From Pseudomonadota bacterium (GTDB taxonomy: Bacteria > Pseudomonadota > Gammaproteobacteria > Magnimaribacterales > D2472), in contig JAOMBK010000001.1 of assembly GCA_028344535.1 (NCBI GenBank), positions 62,001 to 126,000 on the forward strand: a stretch of DNA of 64,000 nt, given 5' to 3'. Below, in pieces: positions 1-9,918 of this stretch. Both the position numbers and the translations under genes were made by a program. Under the pieces are notes generated by a model. The model worked only from the letters and a program-made list of their open reading frames with translations. It was not told the DNA's origin and ran no database searches. Position 1 is the first letter of the stretch. Every line of letters starts with the position of its first letter.

Positions 1-419
1 TGACCTTCATACAGCTGACCAACAATAGTTGAAATATTTCCTTTAAGAAGACCTGTACCCAAAACAACAAAAATCAAACCCAAGAAAAATGTCTGCTCAA
101 TAGGAATGGCTAAAGTAAAATGCCCTAAAGCAATAATTAAAGCTCCGATTAATACTGCTTTTTGATGTCCTAAAATATTATCTGCAATCCATCCTCCGGG
201 GACGACCATAAAATAAACCATCCCAGAATAAATGCCATAAATTGCTTGAGACTCAATTTGTGACCAACCTAGACCCGGATTAAAGCCAGTGACAGCACCT
301 GTCATATATAAAACTAATAAGGCTCGCATTCCATAATAAGACATGCGCTCCCACATTTCAGTTAAAAATAGTGTTCTTAATCCAATAGGATGCCCAAAAA
401 AAGTATTACTTGTATTCAT
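1..419 (-). CDS. POT/PTR2 family proton-coupled peptide transporter, N-terminal part (cut by window edge)
   Basis: Translating the reverse strand from the ATG at 419 gives an open frame of about 139 residues that runs off the left edge. It carries the POT-family ExxER motif (E21, E24, R25) followed by [12 protein letters not shown], and a second conserved stretch, [18 protein letters not shown], near residues 118-135. The family imports di- and tripeptides with protons through 12-14 membrane helices. Only about the first four helices are visible. The gene is divergent from the RDD-family gene and shares a 41-base upstream region with it. Family assignment is firm; substrate is not determined. 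Confidence 0.9.
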   Translation of the reverse strand, partial: MNTSNTFFGHPIGLRTLFLTEMWERMSYYGMRALLVLYMTGAVTGFNPGLGWSQIESQAIYGIYSGMVYFMVVPGGWIADNILGHQKAVLIGALIIALGHFTLAIPIEQTFFLGLIFVVLGTGLLKGNISTIVGQLYEG

Positions 420-460
420 ATTATTTGAGTTATGATTTATTGAGATACTATATCAAACTA

Positions 461-874
461 ATGGAAAAAACACCTTACGTTGGCCCCTTTCTAAGGATCA
501 TATCTTCAGTATATGACTTCTTTTTACTGCTTGGAGTTTGGTTTCTAGTGGGTTCACTGGCCCTGTGGTTGAATGGTGGAGAGATACTGAATCCAGCGCT
601 TGGAAGTTTATTGGTATTTTTGAGCGGATGGGCCTTTTATGCATTTTTTTGGATGAAGAATGGACAAACACTTGGAATGCAAGTTTGGAAATTTCGAATT
701 GTTAATACAGATCAGAGTCATGATCGGATCACTTTAAAGCAAACCTTTCTGAGATATTTAGTTAACTGTGGCATGCTGGCACTGCTGGGTATGCCGCTAT
801 TTCTTATTTATGCAGATTCAAAAAAACTTGCAGTAAATGATATTCTTTCAAAAACTAAATTGGAAAAAATTTGA
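461..874 (+). CDS. RDD family membrane protein
   Basis: A 137-residue protein with three or four hydrophobic segments. It has the RDD-type layout: an early Arg in the first helix region (PFLRIISSVYDFFLL), then WMKNGQTLGMQVWKFRIVN and a late Asp (ADSKKLAVNDILS). I start it at the ATG at 461, because the longer frame from 410 adds 17 residues that overlap the divergent transporter start. The function of RDD proteins is mostly unknown; some affect ion or compatible-solute transport. Its stop codon abuts the stop of lptG with no spacer, and the neighbourhood of lptG, lptF and pepA is typical for this gene in gammaproteobacteria. Confidence 0.8.
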   Translation: MEKTPYVGPFLRIISSVYDFFLLLGVWFLVGSLALWLNGGEILNPALGSLLVFLSGWAFYAFFWMKNGQTLGMQVWKFRIVNTDQSHDRITLKQTFLRYLVNCGMLALLGMPLFLIYADSKKLAVNDILSKTKLEKI

Positions 875-1873
875 CTAGATTCTCTTAAATTTATAAGTTC
901 CGATTCCAAATAGAATCATAATTGGCAAAAGGTGTGCAATTAATATTGGCCACTGATAAGTTAAGAATGACGCAACGCTCAAATCTTTCATTAAGTCATA
1001 GATAAGTCCAAACGAAATACCTATGATGATTTGTCGACCTACTCCCCCTGAGCGGGAGCTATCAAACATAAGACTGCCTGCTAAAAAAATTATTGCAATG
1101 ATGGAAACCGGCAAGAGCGCCCTTGAGTATATTAAAGAATCAATTTTTTGTAGATCCTTCTCAAGTTGGTAAGTGTTTTTTAATGTAAGTAACGAAGGCA
1201 ATGAGAAATTTTCCAGAAGGTTATTTGAGGGCAAAAAAGATGTAGTAAAATCAAATATTTTTTGAGTGGAAGGATCTGCTATTACTAATTTGCCATTATC
1301 CAATTCACCTTCTTGATAAATGCTGAATGAAGAAATTCTTTGCTGATCATTAAATGCAATGATCCTTATTCCTTCAACCTCATTATCATTTAGACGCCTT
1401 AAACCGATAAGATTTTTTTCTACCATCTCCCATTGAGCTAATTTGGCTGATTGGTTCGGCTGGTTAATAATTTTAGATGTTTTTGCCAAGTCCATGAATA
1501 ATGTTTCATCTAAAAAAATTAATGCCGCTGACAATATCAAAGGGCCCAGGCCTGATACTAAAACAATTTTTAAGGGCGAAAACCCAGCTGAGCGTAAAAA
1601 AACTAAATTGCCTTGCTGATTAAATATTGATAGTGCAATTAAGGTACCTATCAACATAGAGCTTTCTAGGTATTGCATCCCCTTGTGTAATTGCTCATAA
1701 AGTACAAGATTGAGTATTGTTAAAAAATTTTTATCATCCGATAAATTTTCAAGCTCCATTATCAGAGTGACAGCAAAATCAAGAAACAGCATCACAATCC
1801 ATACTAGTGCTGAGATTAAAAAGCTTTTAATAACAAGATGTCTGGAATAAGTATTAAAAATATTCTTCATCAT
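875..1873 (-). CDS. lptG: LPS export ABC transporter permease LptG
   Basis: A 332-residue YjgP/YjgQ-family inner membrane protein. Membrane helices sit near the N-terminus (about residues 10-35), around 70-120 and at the C-terminus (about 250-330), with a periplasmic jellyroll-like domain between. With LptF it forms the permease of the LptB2FG complex, which extracts lipopolysaccharide from the inner membrane and pushes it onto the LptA bridge. Its start overlaps the lptF stop (ATGA), so the two are probably translationally coupled. Order lptF-lptG, divergent from pepA, is the usual gammaproteobacterial one. Assignment as LptG rather than LptF rests on gene order and length. Confidence 0.92.
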   Translation of the reverse strand: MMKNIFNTYSRHLVIKSFLISALVWIVMLFLDFAVTLIMELENLSDDKNFLTILNLVLYEQLHKGMQYLESSMLIGTLIALSIFNQQGNLVFLRSAGFSPLKIVLVSGLGPLILSAALIFLDETLFMDLAKTSKIINQPNQSAKLAQWEMVEKNLIGLRRLNDNEVEGIRIIAFNDQQRISSFSIYQEGELDNGKLVIADPSTQKIFDFTTSFLPSNNLLENFSLPSLLTLKNTYQLEKDLQKIDSLIYSRALLPVSIIAIIFLAGSLMFDSSRSGGVGRQIIIGISFGLIYDLMKDLSVASFLTYQWPILIAHLLPIMILFGIGTYKFKRI

Positions 1874-2997
1874 GCGCTTAGCCAGGCTAAGAGAACAAAT
1901 ATTAAAAAGATGATTAAGATAGTTCTAGTTCTTGAATTAGAAAAAAAACTTTTTAATGAAACCCTTCCATCAAGCCAAAACAGAATGCTTCCTAAGGATA
2001 AAAACACCAAATGAACAGGCCATAAATAGTAATAAAAGAGATTGAAGTTATTGGCATAGCTTTCTCTAAATGCAACTAAGACGCTTAGGTAAAAGATATA
2101 GATTAATACCCCGGTAACAAGGCTGCCTTCTCTTCCTGATCTAGGGTTCTCTTTACCAAAAACAAAACTAAGTATTAATAATGCAACAAGCATAATCGGA
2201 ATGCTGGCATTCCACTGGTTCTGAATAAAATTGGACTGTTTTTTATAATCCAGCAATTTTGAAAAGGTGAATGATTTGCTTGATGTCTGTCCAACTTCAA
2301 TAGAATGCATCAGTTCTTTAAAGGAGGCATCTATTTGATTGGAGCTATTTAGGTCTGGGTAGATAGATCCATTTTGGAAATTTAAAATCATATTATTGTC
2401 TTGATTTGAGATTTCAAGCAGCTCAGCCTTAATGATTGACAGAGAGGGATCATCTTGAACAAAAAATGTTACTCCAGTCATTTTTTCGCCATCATAAGAT
2501 TTGAAATAAAGATAGCTTCCAGCTTCATCAAGATTGACCAATGTTTCAGGCTGTAACATTGATAACTTATCTTCATAGGACTGCTCAGCCATCAAGCTTT
2601 TAGACAGAGCTTTGCCATAGGGAGCTAAATAAATGCTAATCAGCGCACATAAAATCAAAGTGATAAAAAAAAATGGGGTTATATGCTTGATAAGCCTTAA
2701 CCGAGACACTCCTGCAGAAAAATAAGCATAGATTCCATTAGAGCTATAAAGCTCAGATATAACTAATAAGAGGCTCAAAAAAAATGCAAAAGGAATCAAT
2801 AATGCAAGAAAATCAGGCAATCTAAGGAAAATTACATTAAAGATAATATCCGGATTCAAGCTACCTGATGCAGCCTGCTCAAAATATCCAACAAGTCTTG
2901 ATGAGAAAATTAAAGCCGTAAGGATAAATAAGATTGCAGTAAAACCTTTAAAAATTTGAGAATTTAAATGAATTGCAAGAATATTCTTTTTATACAT
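1870..2997 (-). CDS. lptF: LPS export ABC transporter permease LptF
   Basis: A 375-residue YjgP/YjgQ-family permease with three N-terminal helices, a central periplasmic domain (about residues 125-265) and three C-terminal helices. It is the first gene of the lptFG pair and partner of LptG in the lipopolysaccharide exporter. The family feature GSLNPDIIFNVIFLRLPDFL lies near residues 45-64, where the coupling helix that contacts LptB is expected. The start at 2997 has AAAGG only two bases upstream, so its ribosome site is weak. It shares a 66-base divergent promoter region with pepA. Confidence 0.92.
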   Translation of the reverse strand: MYKKNILAIHLNSQIFKGFTAILFILTALIFSSRLVGYFEQAASGSLNPDIIFNVIFLRLPDFLALLIPFAFFLSLLLVISELYSSNGIYAYFSAGVSRLRLIKHITPFFFITLILCALISIYLAPYGKALSKSLMAEQSYEDKLSMLQPETLVNLDEAGSYLYFKSYDGEKMTGVTFFVQDDPSLSIIKAELLEISNQDNNMILNFQNGSIYPDLNSSNQIDASFKELMHSIEVGQTSSKSFTFSKLLDYKKQSNFIQNQWNASIPIMLVALLILSFVFGKENPRSGREGSLVTGVLIYIFYLSVLVAFRESYANNFNLFYYYLWPVHLVFLSLGSILFWLDGRVSLKSFFSNSRTRTILIIFLIFVLLAWLSA

Positions 2998-3063
2998 GCC
3001 TTTAGGGATGTTGATGCATTACAATAAATATCTTATCAGTAATTTTTATCAGGAGTATGGTTT

Positions 3064-4578
3064 ATGGCTTACAAAGTCTTATCAAGTCTAACAGCAAACA
3101 ATGTTAATTCTGCAGATCTATTAAAGGTTAAAACAGATCTGTTGATTATTGCCGTTAACAAAAAAACATCAGCAGCCGCTGAACTCAATGGCCTGCAAGC
3201 AAGCACTCAATCGTTGGTTAAAGAGTCAATTAAAGAAATTAACAGTGGGTCTAGAAAATCTATTTTTCTTCCTGCCCCAACTAAAATTGCAGCTAAAAAT
3301 ATTCTGCTTATCAAAGAACCAGACCCTAAAGCAGTCAGTTTTTTAGTGCTTCGTTATTACGAAGAGATCATGGGATTAGTCAAATCAGCCAAGGCAAAGG
3401 ATTTTGCATATCTCATGAGTTCAACCACTTCAAAAGATTTTGATGTGGCCTGGGCTGCTGAAGTGGCCGCTAGAACATTTGAGTCTGCAGCCTACACTTT
3501 CAATGCAACAAAAAATAAAACTGCTAAACCTATAATAGTTAAAAAGGGAGCCCTGTTATTTGCTGGCTTAACTCCTGCAATACTAAGATCAGTTAAAGCT
3601 GCGGTAAGACTCGGTCATGCTGTTGGTGAAGGAATGAATGCTACAAAACATCTTGGTGATTTGCCTGCAAACCATTGCACACCAAGGATTATTGAGCGTA
3701 AAACAAAAGCACTGAAAAAAGATTTTCCAGCTCTAAAAATTTCTAGTCTCAACGAAAAGGATATGGAACGATTGAAAATGGGATCTTATTTATCAGTTGG
3801 CAAAGGTAGTGATGAACCATCCAGGATGATGACCATTGAATACAGGGGTGGTGCAAAAGATAAGCAGCCTATCGTGTTAGTAGGAAAAGGAATTACATTT
3901 GATACTGGCGGAATCTCAATCAAGCCAAGTCCTGCTATGGATGAAATGAAATGGGATATGTGTGGAGCTGCTTCTGTATTTGGAATAATGCAAACGCTGG
4001 CTAGACTAAAAGCTAAAGTGAATGTTGTGGGTTTATTGGTTTGTGCTGAAAATATGCCATCTGCGCGTGCTACTAAACCAGGAGATGTTGTTACTTCCAT
4101 GTCAGGTCAAACCATCGAAATTCTAAACACGGATGCTGAGGGTAGATTGGTTCTGTGTGACGCATTGACTTATTCAAAGAAATTTAAGCCTAGTCATGTT
4201 ATTGATATGGCAACTCTAACTGGAGCTGTGGTTGTTGCGCTTGGTAGCCCTGCTACTGGGGTGATGGCTAATAACCAACCACTTGCTGATAAAATTTTAG
4301 CAGCGGGTGAAAAATCTGGTGACAGAGCTTGGCAACTGCCACTTTGGGAAGAATATGCGCATTGCACCAAAACCAACTTTGCAGATCTTGCAAATATTGG
4401 TGGAGGAAGAGAGGCCGGAACTATTCATGCTGCTTCATTTCTATCTAATTTTACAAAAGATTTTAAATGGGCTCATATGGATATTGCAGCAAGTGCCTGG
4501 AATGGTGGCGCTAAAAAAGGTGGCACCGGCAGACCAGTTCCACTGTTAGCTGAATTAATTTTAAATGGAAATTTATAA
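3064..4578 (+). CDS. pepA: Cytosol (leucyl) aminopeptidase PepA
   Basis: A 504-residue M17-family metallo-aminopeptidase, the usual length. The catalytic C-terminal domain shows VGKGITFDTGGISIKPS (about residues 276-292) and the family signature NTDAEGRL (about 355-362), which carry the two-metal ligands. It releases N-terminal amino acids from peptides in the cytoplasm; in enterics the same protein also binds DNA (XerAB cofactor, carAB regulator), which cannot be judged here. AGGAG eight bases before the ATG supports the start. It is divergent from lptF and is followed after 23 bases by valS. The holC gene often found between the two is absent. Confidence 0.96.
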   Translation: MAYKVLSSLTANNVNSADLLKVKTDLLIIAVNKKTSAAAELNGLQASTQSLVKESIKEINSGSRKSIFLPAPTKIAAKNILLIKEPDPKAVSFLVLRYYEEIMGLVKSAKAKDFAYLMSSTTSKDFDVAWAAEVAARTFESAAYTFNATKNKTAKPIIVKKGALLFAGLTPAILRSVKAAVRLGHAVGEGMNATKHLGDLPANHCTPRIIERKTKALKKDFPALKISSLNEKDMERLKMGSYLSVGKGSDEPSRMMTIEYRGGAKDKQPIVLVGKGITFDTGGISIKPSPAMDEMKWDMCGAASVFGIMQTLARLKAKVNVVGLLVCAENMPSARATKPGDVVTSMSGQTIEILNTDAEGRLVLCDALTYSKKFKPSHVIDMATLTGAVVVALGSPATGVMANNQPLADKILAAGEKSGDRAWQLPLWEEYAHCTKTNFADLANIGGGREAGTIHAASFLSNFTKDFKWAHMDIAASAWNGGAKKGGTGRPVPLLAELILNGNL

Positions 4579-4601
4579 GCCTTTTCAAATCTTTCTAGGC
4601 A

Positions 4602-7394
4602 ATGGATAAGAAGCCATATGACCCATCTGAGATAGAGCAAAGACTCTATCAAGAATGGGAAGATTCCGGCCTATTTAAACCAGACGATGGATCTGACTCT
4701 TATTCATTAGCCATCCCTCCGCCAAATGTAACTGGAACACTGCACATGGGGCATGGATTTCAGAATGCCATCATGGATTGCTTGATTCGATACTATCGAA
4801 TGTCGGGCAAGAATACCTTATGGCAAGTTGGAACAGATCATGCTGGCATTGCCACCGAAATGGTGGTCGAGCGAAGATTAAATGCTGAGGGCAAGTCAAA
4901 AGATGACATCGGTAGAGAAGCTTTTGAAAAAGAAGTTTGGAAGTGGAAGAAATACTCTGGCAATAAAATTACGTCACAACTCAGGCGCTTAGGATCAAGT
5001 TTAGATTGGAGCACTGAGAGATTCACATTAGATGATGAATACCAGCACGCGGTTTTAAGCGCATTCATTCAATTGTTTGAAGAAGGTCTAATTTATCAAG
5101 GCAAGCGCTTAGTAAATTGGGATCCTGTTCTAGAAACTTCTTTATCAGACCTAGAAGTGATCAATAAAGATCTGACAATTAAGATTTGGGAAATAAAATA
5201 TCAACTTGAGGGAGCTGATGAATTTGTAACTGTTGCTACCACCAGACCTGAAACGCTTCTAGGAGATATGGCTCTCGCGGTCAATCCAGGTGATCAAAGG
5301 TTCGCCCATCTAGTAGGTAAAAATGCTGAGATTCCACTTTGCAATAGAGTTATTCCAATTGTTGCAGATGACTATGTAGATTCAGAATTTGGAACAGGTG
5401 TTGTCAAGATAACTCCTGGCCATGATTTTAATGATTATGAGTTAGGCAAACGACATGGACTCCACATGAATGATAGTTTGCAATGTCATACTGGGGATGA
5501 AAGTGTATTTTCTCCAATTTCAATTCTAAATAAAGCCGTTGAAATTATTGGTGTTGCCCCTGAGAAATTTCATGGCATGGATAGGTTTGAGGCTCGTAAA
5601 GTGCTCTTAGAAGACTTGGAAAAAGAAAAGTTTCTGGTATCTGAAAACGAATATGAAAGCACTCTACCCTATGGAGATAGATCTGATCAAATTCTTGAGC
5701 CCCTCTTAACAGACCAATGGTATGTAGACGCCAAAACCCTTGCCAAACCGGCCATTGAAGCAGTTAAGTCTAAAGAAATACAATTTGTACCTGCCAATTG
5801 GGAAAAAACCTATTTCCAATGGATGGATAACATTCAAGACTGGTGCATTAGCAGGCAACTTTGGTGGGGACATAGAATTCCAATTTGGTACGATGAATCA
5901 AATACTCCCTATGCAGGTTTTTCTGAAGAAGACGTCAGAAAAAAGCATGGACTTAAAGATAAGCTTCGCCAGGAAGATGATGTATTAGATACGTGGTTTT
6001 CATCGAGCCTTTGGACATTCGCCACCATGGGCTGGCCTGAAAAGAATGAAAAATTAAACCTTTTTCATCCAACAACCACCTTGGTGACTGGTTTTGATAT
6101 TATCTTTTTTTGGGTTGCCAGGATGATTATGATGACCAAGCACTTCATGAAAGAGGTTCCATTCAAAGAAGTCTATATTACTGGTCTTATTAAAGATGAG
6201 AGTGGGCAGAAAATGTCTAAATCAAAAGGAAACATCCTTGATCCAATTGATCTTATAGATGGGGTTTCTCTAGAAGAGCTTCTAACAAAGAGAACTGAAG
6301 GCATGATGCAACCCCAACTCAAAGAAAAAATTATCAAACAAACAAAAAAACAGTTTCCTGAGGGCATCGAAAGTTATGGTACTGACGCATTGCGCTACAC
6401 CTTCTACTCTCTTGCCTCCCCGGGTAGAGACATTAATTTTGATATAGGCAGAATCAAGGGCTACAGAAATTTCTGTAATAAAATTTGGAACGCTTTTAGG
6501 TTTATTGAAATGCAAGTTGCTAATCATGGCTATCAAACTGGTGAAAGCTCAGAAAATATATTATCTGACTGGATGGGGTCAAAAATTTTTCAAACTGCTG
6601 AAAATTGCCAAACACATATAAAACAATATCGGTTTGATTTAGCATCAGCAGAGATCTATGAATTGGTATGGTCAAATTTCTGTGACTGGTATATAGAATT
6701 TAGTAAAGTCGCCATCCAAAAGTCTGATGATGCTAACCAAACAAATAATTTAATTGGGAGTTTAATTACAAACTTCTATAGCATCCTTGAATTGCTGCAT
6801 CCCTTCATGCCATTTATTACTGAGGAGCTTTCTTCTAAATTAGCAGATTTAGCAGAGGTAGAAAAATCAAGCTTTATAATTGAAGGTGGCTTTGCTCATG
6901 CACGAGCATCCAATAAAGAAACTGAACAGCAATTAGATGAGATCATCAATATTATTTCTGCCATCAGAGTGATAAGAGCAGAAAATCAAAATATTAAAAA
7001 TGAGACCTTTAATCTTATTATTTCCAATGATCTCAGCTCTGAAATGCAATCTGTTATCAGTAAGAACGAATCGGTGATTGCAGGTATTGCAAAATTAGAT
7101 GGGATTCAATTTACCGACAAGATCCCATTAGAATCAATTGAAAAAACTATGGATGGGTACAAACTAATTATTCCATTAGAGGGATTGATTGATCCTGAAG
7201 AAGAAATGATGAGACTTCAAAAAGAGCTAGCAGATGTAGAGAATGATATTAAGATTATTAGCTCTAAGCTTGCCAATGAGCAATTTATTTCCAAAGCTCC
7301 CACTGCAGTTGTGGAGAAAGAAAAAGCAAAAGTTTCTGATGCTGAAAGCAAAAAAGCAATGTTAGAAAAAAGTATTGCTAAGCTTCAACCTTAG
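4602..7394 (+). CDS. valS: Valyl-tRNA synthetase
   Basis: A 930-residue class I aminoacyl-tRNA synthetase that charges tRNA-Val. It shows the HIGH-type motif HMGH at about residue 48 inside PPNVTGTLHMGHG, the editing (CP1) domain with TTRPETLLGDMALAV, and KMSKS at about 537-541. A C-terminal coiled-coil tRNA-binding arm (about 865-930) is rich in Glu and Lys, as in bacterial ValRS. Length is normal. It follows pepA closely and probably shares its transcript. Its 3' end overlaps the convergent hydrolase gene by 17 bases. Confidence 0.97.
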   Translation: MDKKPYDPSEIEQRLYQEWEDSGLFKPDDGSDSYSLAIPPPNVTGTLHMGHGFQNAIMDCLIRYYRMSGKNTLWQVGTDHAGIATEMVVERRLNAEGKSKDDIGREAFEKEVWKWKKYSGNKITSQLRRLGSSLDWSTERFTLDDEYQHAVLSAFIQLFEEGLIYQGKRLVNWDPVLETSLSDLEVINKDLTIKIWEIKYQLEGADEFVTVATTRPETLLGDMALAVNPGDQRFAHLVGKNAEIPLCNRVIPIVADDYVDSEFGTGVVKITPGHDFNDYELGKRHGLHMNDSLQCHTGDESVFSPISILNKAVEIIGVAPEKFHGMDRFEARKVLLEDLEKEKFLVSENEYESTLPYGDRSDQILEPLLTDQWYVDAKTLAKPAIEAVKSKEIQFVPANWEKTYFQWMDNIQDWCISRQLWWGHRIPIWYDESNTPYAGFSEEDVRKKHGLKDKLRQEDDVLDTWFSSSLWTFATMGWPEKNEKLNLFHPTTTLVTGFDIIFFWVARMIMMTKHFMKEVPFKEVYITGLIKDESGQKMSKSKGNILDPIDLIDGVSLEELLTKRTEGMMQPQLKEKIIKQTKKQFPEGIESYGTDALRYTFYSLASPGRDINFDIGRIKGYRNFCNKIWNAFRFIEMQVANHGYQTGESSENILSDWMGSKIFQTAENCQTHIKQYRFDLASAEIYELVWSNFCDWYIEFSKVAIQKSDDANQTNNLIGSLITNFYSILELLHPFMPFITEELSSKLADLAEVEKSSFIIEGGFAHARASNKETEQQLDEIINIISAIRVIRAENQNIKNETFNLIISNDLSSEMQSVISKNESVIAGIAKLDGIQFTDKIPLESIEKTMDGYKLIIPLEGLIDPEEEMMRLQKELADVENDIKIISSKLANEQFISKAPTAVVEKEKAKVSDAESKKAMLEKSIAKLQP

Positions 7395-8349
7395 CTAGAT
7401 TCATTAAAAAATCTTGGATAGCTGTGCCAACCAATGTGGGCTCAGCATAAGTAATGTCATGCTTGCCTCCTTCTAAGACAATTAACTTAGATTGGGGAAT
7501 ATAAAGCATGAGTTCTTCACTTCCTTTAAATGGAACAACGCCGTCATCGGTCCCCCAAATAGTCAGGGTTGGCTTATTTAAATTACCAACTTCACCAAAC
7601 ATTTCTTGGGTGCTAAATAAATTGAAGTTGCGAGCTGTTGATAGCAAAGCATGAATGAAGCCCTTATATTGCATCTGTATTCCTGCTTTTTTAATAAAAT
7701 CTTTTTTTGATAAAGCCAATGGGTCTTCTCTTGGAGGCTCATCATTCTCTTCATTACCTTGAAAGACAAGCCTAGAACCAAAAACATTTAGAAACCACTC
7801 TCCGATTAATGGTTTCATTATCCACCAATCCTTGGTTGGGTTTTCAACCATAAAACCTGCTGGAGCAATCAAAGACATGCTTTGAACCATGTCAGGAAAC
7901 TCATTAGTAAAATGGCCAACTATAGGGCCACCCATTGAGTAACCAACCAGATGCACCTCTTCAAAAATTTCTTGAGAATCCAGCAATCCTTTAAGAGATT
8001 GAACAAAAACATCCTTGGTATATCTAATTCTTGGTCTCTCCGAATACCCTCGACCATAGTGATCAAAGACTAGGACTGAGTACCCTGCATCCAATAAAAA
8101 GCCTTTCATTCCATCCCAAACAAAATGAGGAGTTGAAAATCCATGCACCAATACAACTGTTTCATTATTTGCAACTTGTGCCTCTGGGTAATACCAGCGG
8201 TAATAAAGGTTGCCTTGTTCCAGAGATGCCCAAGCACCCTCAGTTGGAAGATCTGATGCAGTTAAAGTTTTAAGGTTATATGTTTGAACAAAATAAGGAA
8301 CCCACAAAAGTATAAGAATAATTGAAAGGGCTGTAAAAATTTTCTTCAT
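7378..8349 (-). CDS. Membrane-anchored alpha/beta hydrolase
   Basis: A 323-residue alpha/beta-hydrolase-fold protein with one N-terminal hydrophobic helix (about residues 4-22), likely a signal anchor placing the enzyme in the periplasm. The catalytic triad can be read as Ser138 in GYSMGG, Asp268 or 269 in WGTDDG and His297 in GGKHD; the oxyanion region is HGFST near 69. It resembles lipase/esterase and C-C bond hydrolase members; the substrate is unknown. It is the last gene of the MerR-controlled operon, with a start overlapping the carboxyltransferase stop (ATGA). It may release a product of that pathway, but this is inference. Confidence 0.8.
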   Translation of the reverse strand: MKKIFTALSIILILLWVPYFVQTYNLKTLTASDLPTEGAWASLEQGNLYYRWYYPEAQVANNETVVLVHGFSTPHFVWDGMKGFLLDAGYSVLVFDHYGRGYSERPRIRYTKDVFVQSLKGLLDSQEIFEEVHLVGYSMGGPIVGHFTNEFPDMVQSMSLIAPAGFMVENPTKDWWIMKPLIGEWFLNVFGSRLVFQGNEENDEPPREDPLALSKKDFIKKAGIQMQYKGFIHALLSTARNFNLFSTQEMFGEVGNLNKPTLTIWGTDDGVVPFKGSEELMLYIPQSKLIVLEGGKHDITYAEPTLVGTAIQDFLMNLAKVEA

Positions 8350-9878
8350 AAATTTCCTTGCGCAGATTGAAAAGCTTTCAACACAGTATTCCTTGTCTCT
8401 ACTGGATCAATAACTGCATCGATTTCTAAAAAAGATGCAGCTTCAATTGCCTGACCAACCTCATACATTTTAGCAACCAGTTTATCAAAAAGTTCTTTAC
8501 GCTTATCAATATCTTCAATACTCTCTAGTTCTTTTTTGTATCCCAGCTTAACAGCGCCCTCTATGCCCATACCGCCAAATTCTCCTGTTGGCCATGCTGC
8601 TGTGTAGACGGGATTATGAAGACTGCCTCCAACCAAAGCTTGCGCTCCTAACCCATATCCTTTACGAAGAAAGATAGCCACAAGCGGAACCTTGATATTT
8701 GCTCCTTGTTTGAATAGAGAGGCCATTCTTCTTACGGCACCGCCCTCTTCACTTGCAGGGCCAACCATGAACCCAGGGGTATCAGCAAGCACAAGAATTG
8801 AAAGATCATGAGCATTGCAAATAGATATAAACTCTGCAGCTTTTTCAGCAGACTCAGAATCAATTGCACCTCCAAGTTTTTGACAATCACTTGCAAGAAG
8901 GGCAAAAGGCTTGCCCTCTATTCTAATAAAGCCTGTCACAATGCTTTGGCCATAATTTTTTCTAAGCTCTAAAAAGCTATCTTCATCGGCTACTGTATTG
9001 ATAATCTCTCGAACCTCATAGGTATAACGTCTATCCTCAGGCATGATATTGCGAAGAATTTCTTGATCATTAATAGAGAATTCACTGACAGGGCCTTGAA
9101 AATAAGAAAGAAGTTTTTTTGCAACTAAAGTTGCCTCCTCTTCATTTTCAGCTACATAGTCTACGACTCCATTTTTCTCATGCACTGAAACAGGGCCTAT
9201 GTCAGTTGGCTCAAATACACCCAGCCCACCCCCTTCTATCATCGCTGGACCAGCCATACCAATCCATGAAGTTTTGGTTGCAATCCTAAAATCTGAACAG
9301 CCAAATAATGCAGCATTACCAGCAAAACAATAACCATTATTGACTGCAATTTTTAAAGAGCTCCCAGTTAATTGAGCCCAAGTAGAAAAAGATGGTATGT
9401 GTAATCCGGCCATCTGAACTAATACATCGGTATCTCCGGGCCTGCCGCCACCACCTTCTGTAAAAATTATAATCGGGAGCTCAAACTTTTTAGCTTGATC
9501 ACAGATTCGATCCAGCTTCAAGTGATGAAAAGCACCCTGAGTCCCAGCCAGGACAGAATAATCATAAACAATTGCAACAGCTTGAGAGCTTTCTAAGCCA
9601 ACCAATCCTGAGTTGACAGAGCAAAAACCGGTAATAATACCGTCGGCATTGGTCTTGTCTTGTAGTTCTTCATAGTTTCGACGATTGCGTTGTGCTGCGA
9701 CTGCAAATTGACCAAACTCTAAAAAACTATCTTCATCGACTAAATGAGCAAGGTTTTCTCGAGCAGTTCTATATTGTTTAGAATGTCTTTTTTTTGTTGA
9801 AGATGCACGAAATTCATCAGAGCTTTTTTCAACTCTGCGAATGAATTTTTCAAATTCTGGTCGGTTTTTAATAGCCAT
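8346..9878 (-). CDS. Biotin-dependent acyl-CoA carboxylase, carboxyltransferase (beta) subunit
   Basis: A 510-residue protein of the propionyl/acetyl/methylcrotonyl-CoA carboxyltransferase family. It has N- and C-terminal crotonase-like halves with conserved glycine-rich stretches, for example EGGGGRPGDTD (near residue 141) and DTPGFMVGPASEEGGAVR (near residue 368). Such subunits transfer CO2 from carboxybiotin to an acyl-CoA. No biotin carboxylase or biotin carrier gene lies in the operon, so its partner must be encoded elsewhere or it works differently (some relatives are decarboxylases). AGGAGACC directly before the ATG is a clear ribosome site. Substrate chain length cannot be read from the sequence. 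Confidence 0.85.
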   Translation of the reverse strand: MAIKNRPEFEKFIRRVEKSSDEFRASSTKKRHSKQYRTARENLAHLVDEDSFLEFGQFAVAAQRNRRNYEELQDKTNADGIITGFCSVNSGLVGLESSQAVAIVYDYSVLAGTQGAFHHLKLDRICDQAKKFELPIIIFTEGGGGRPGDTDVLVQMAGLHIPSFSTWAQLTGSSLKIAVNNGYCFAGNAALFGCSDFRIATKTSWIGMAGPAMIEGGGLGVFEPTDIGPVSVHEKNGVVDYVAENEEEATLVAKKLLSYFQGPVSEFSINDQEILRNIMPEDRRYTYEVREIINTVADEDSFLELRKNYGQSIVTGFIRIEGKPFALLASDCQKLGGAIDSESAEKAAEFISICNAHDLSILVLADTPGFMVGPASEEGGAVRRMASLFKQGANIKVPLVAIFLRKGYGLGAQALVGGSLHNPVYTAAWPTGEFGGMGIEGAVKLGYKKELESIEDIDKRKELFDKLVAKMYEVGQAIEAASFLEIDAVIDPVETRNTVLKAFQSAQGNL

Positions 9879-9918
9879 GGTCTCCTATGCTACTAAAAAA
9901 ATATCCTTTCGGGTAAAA

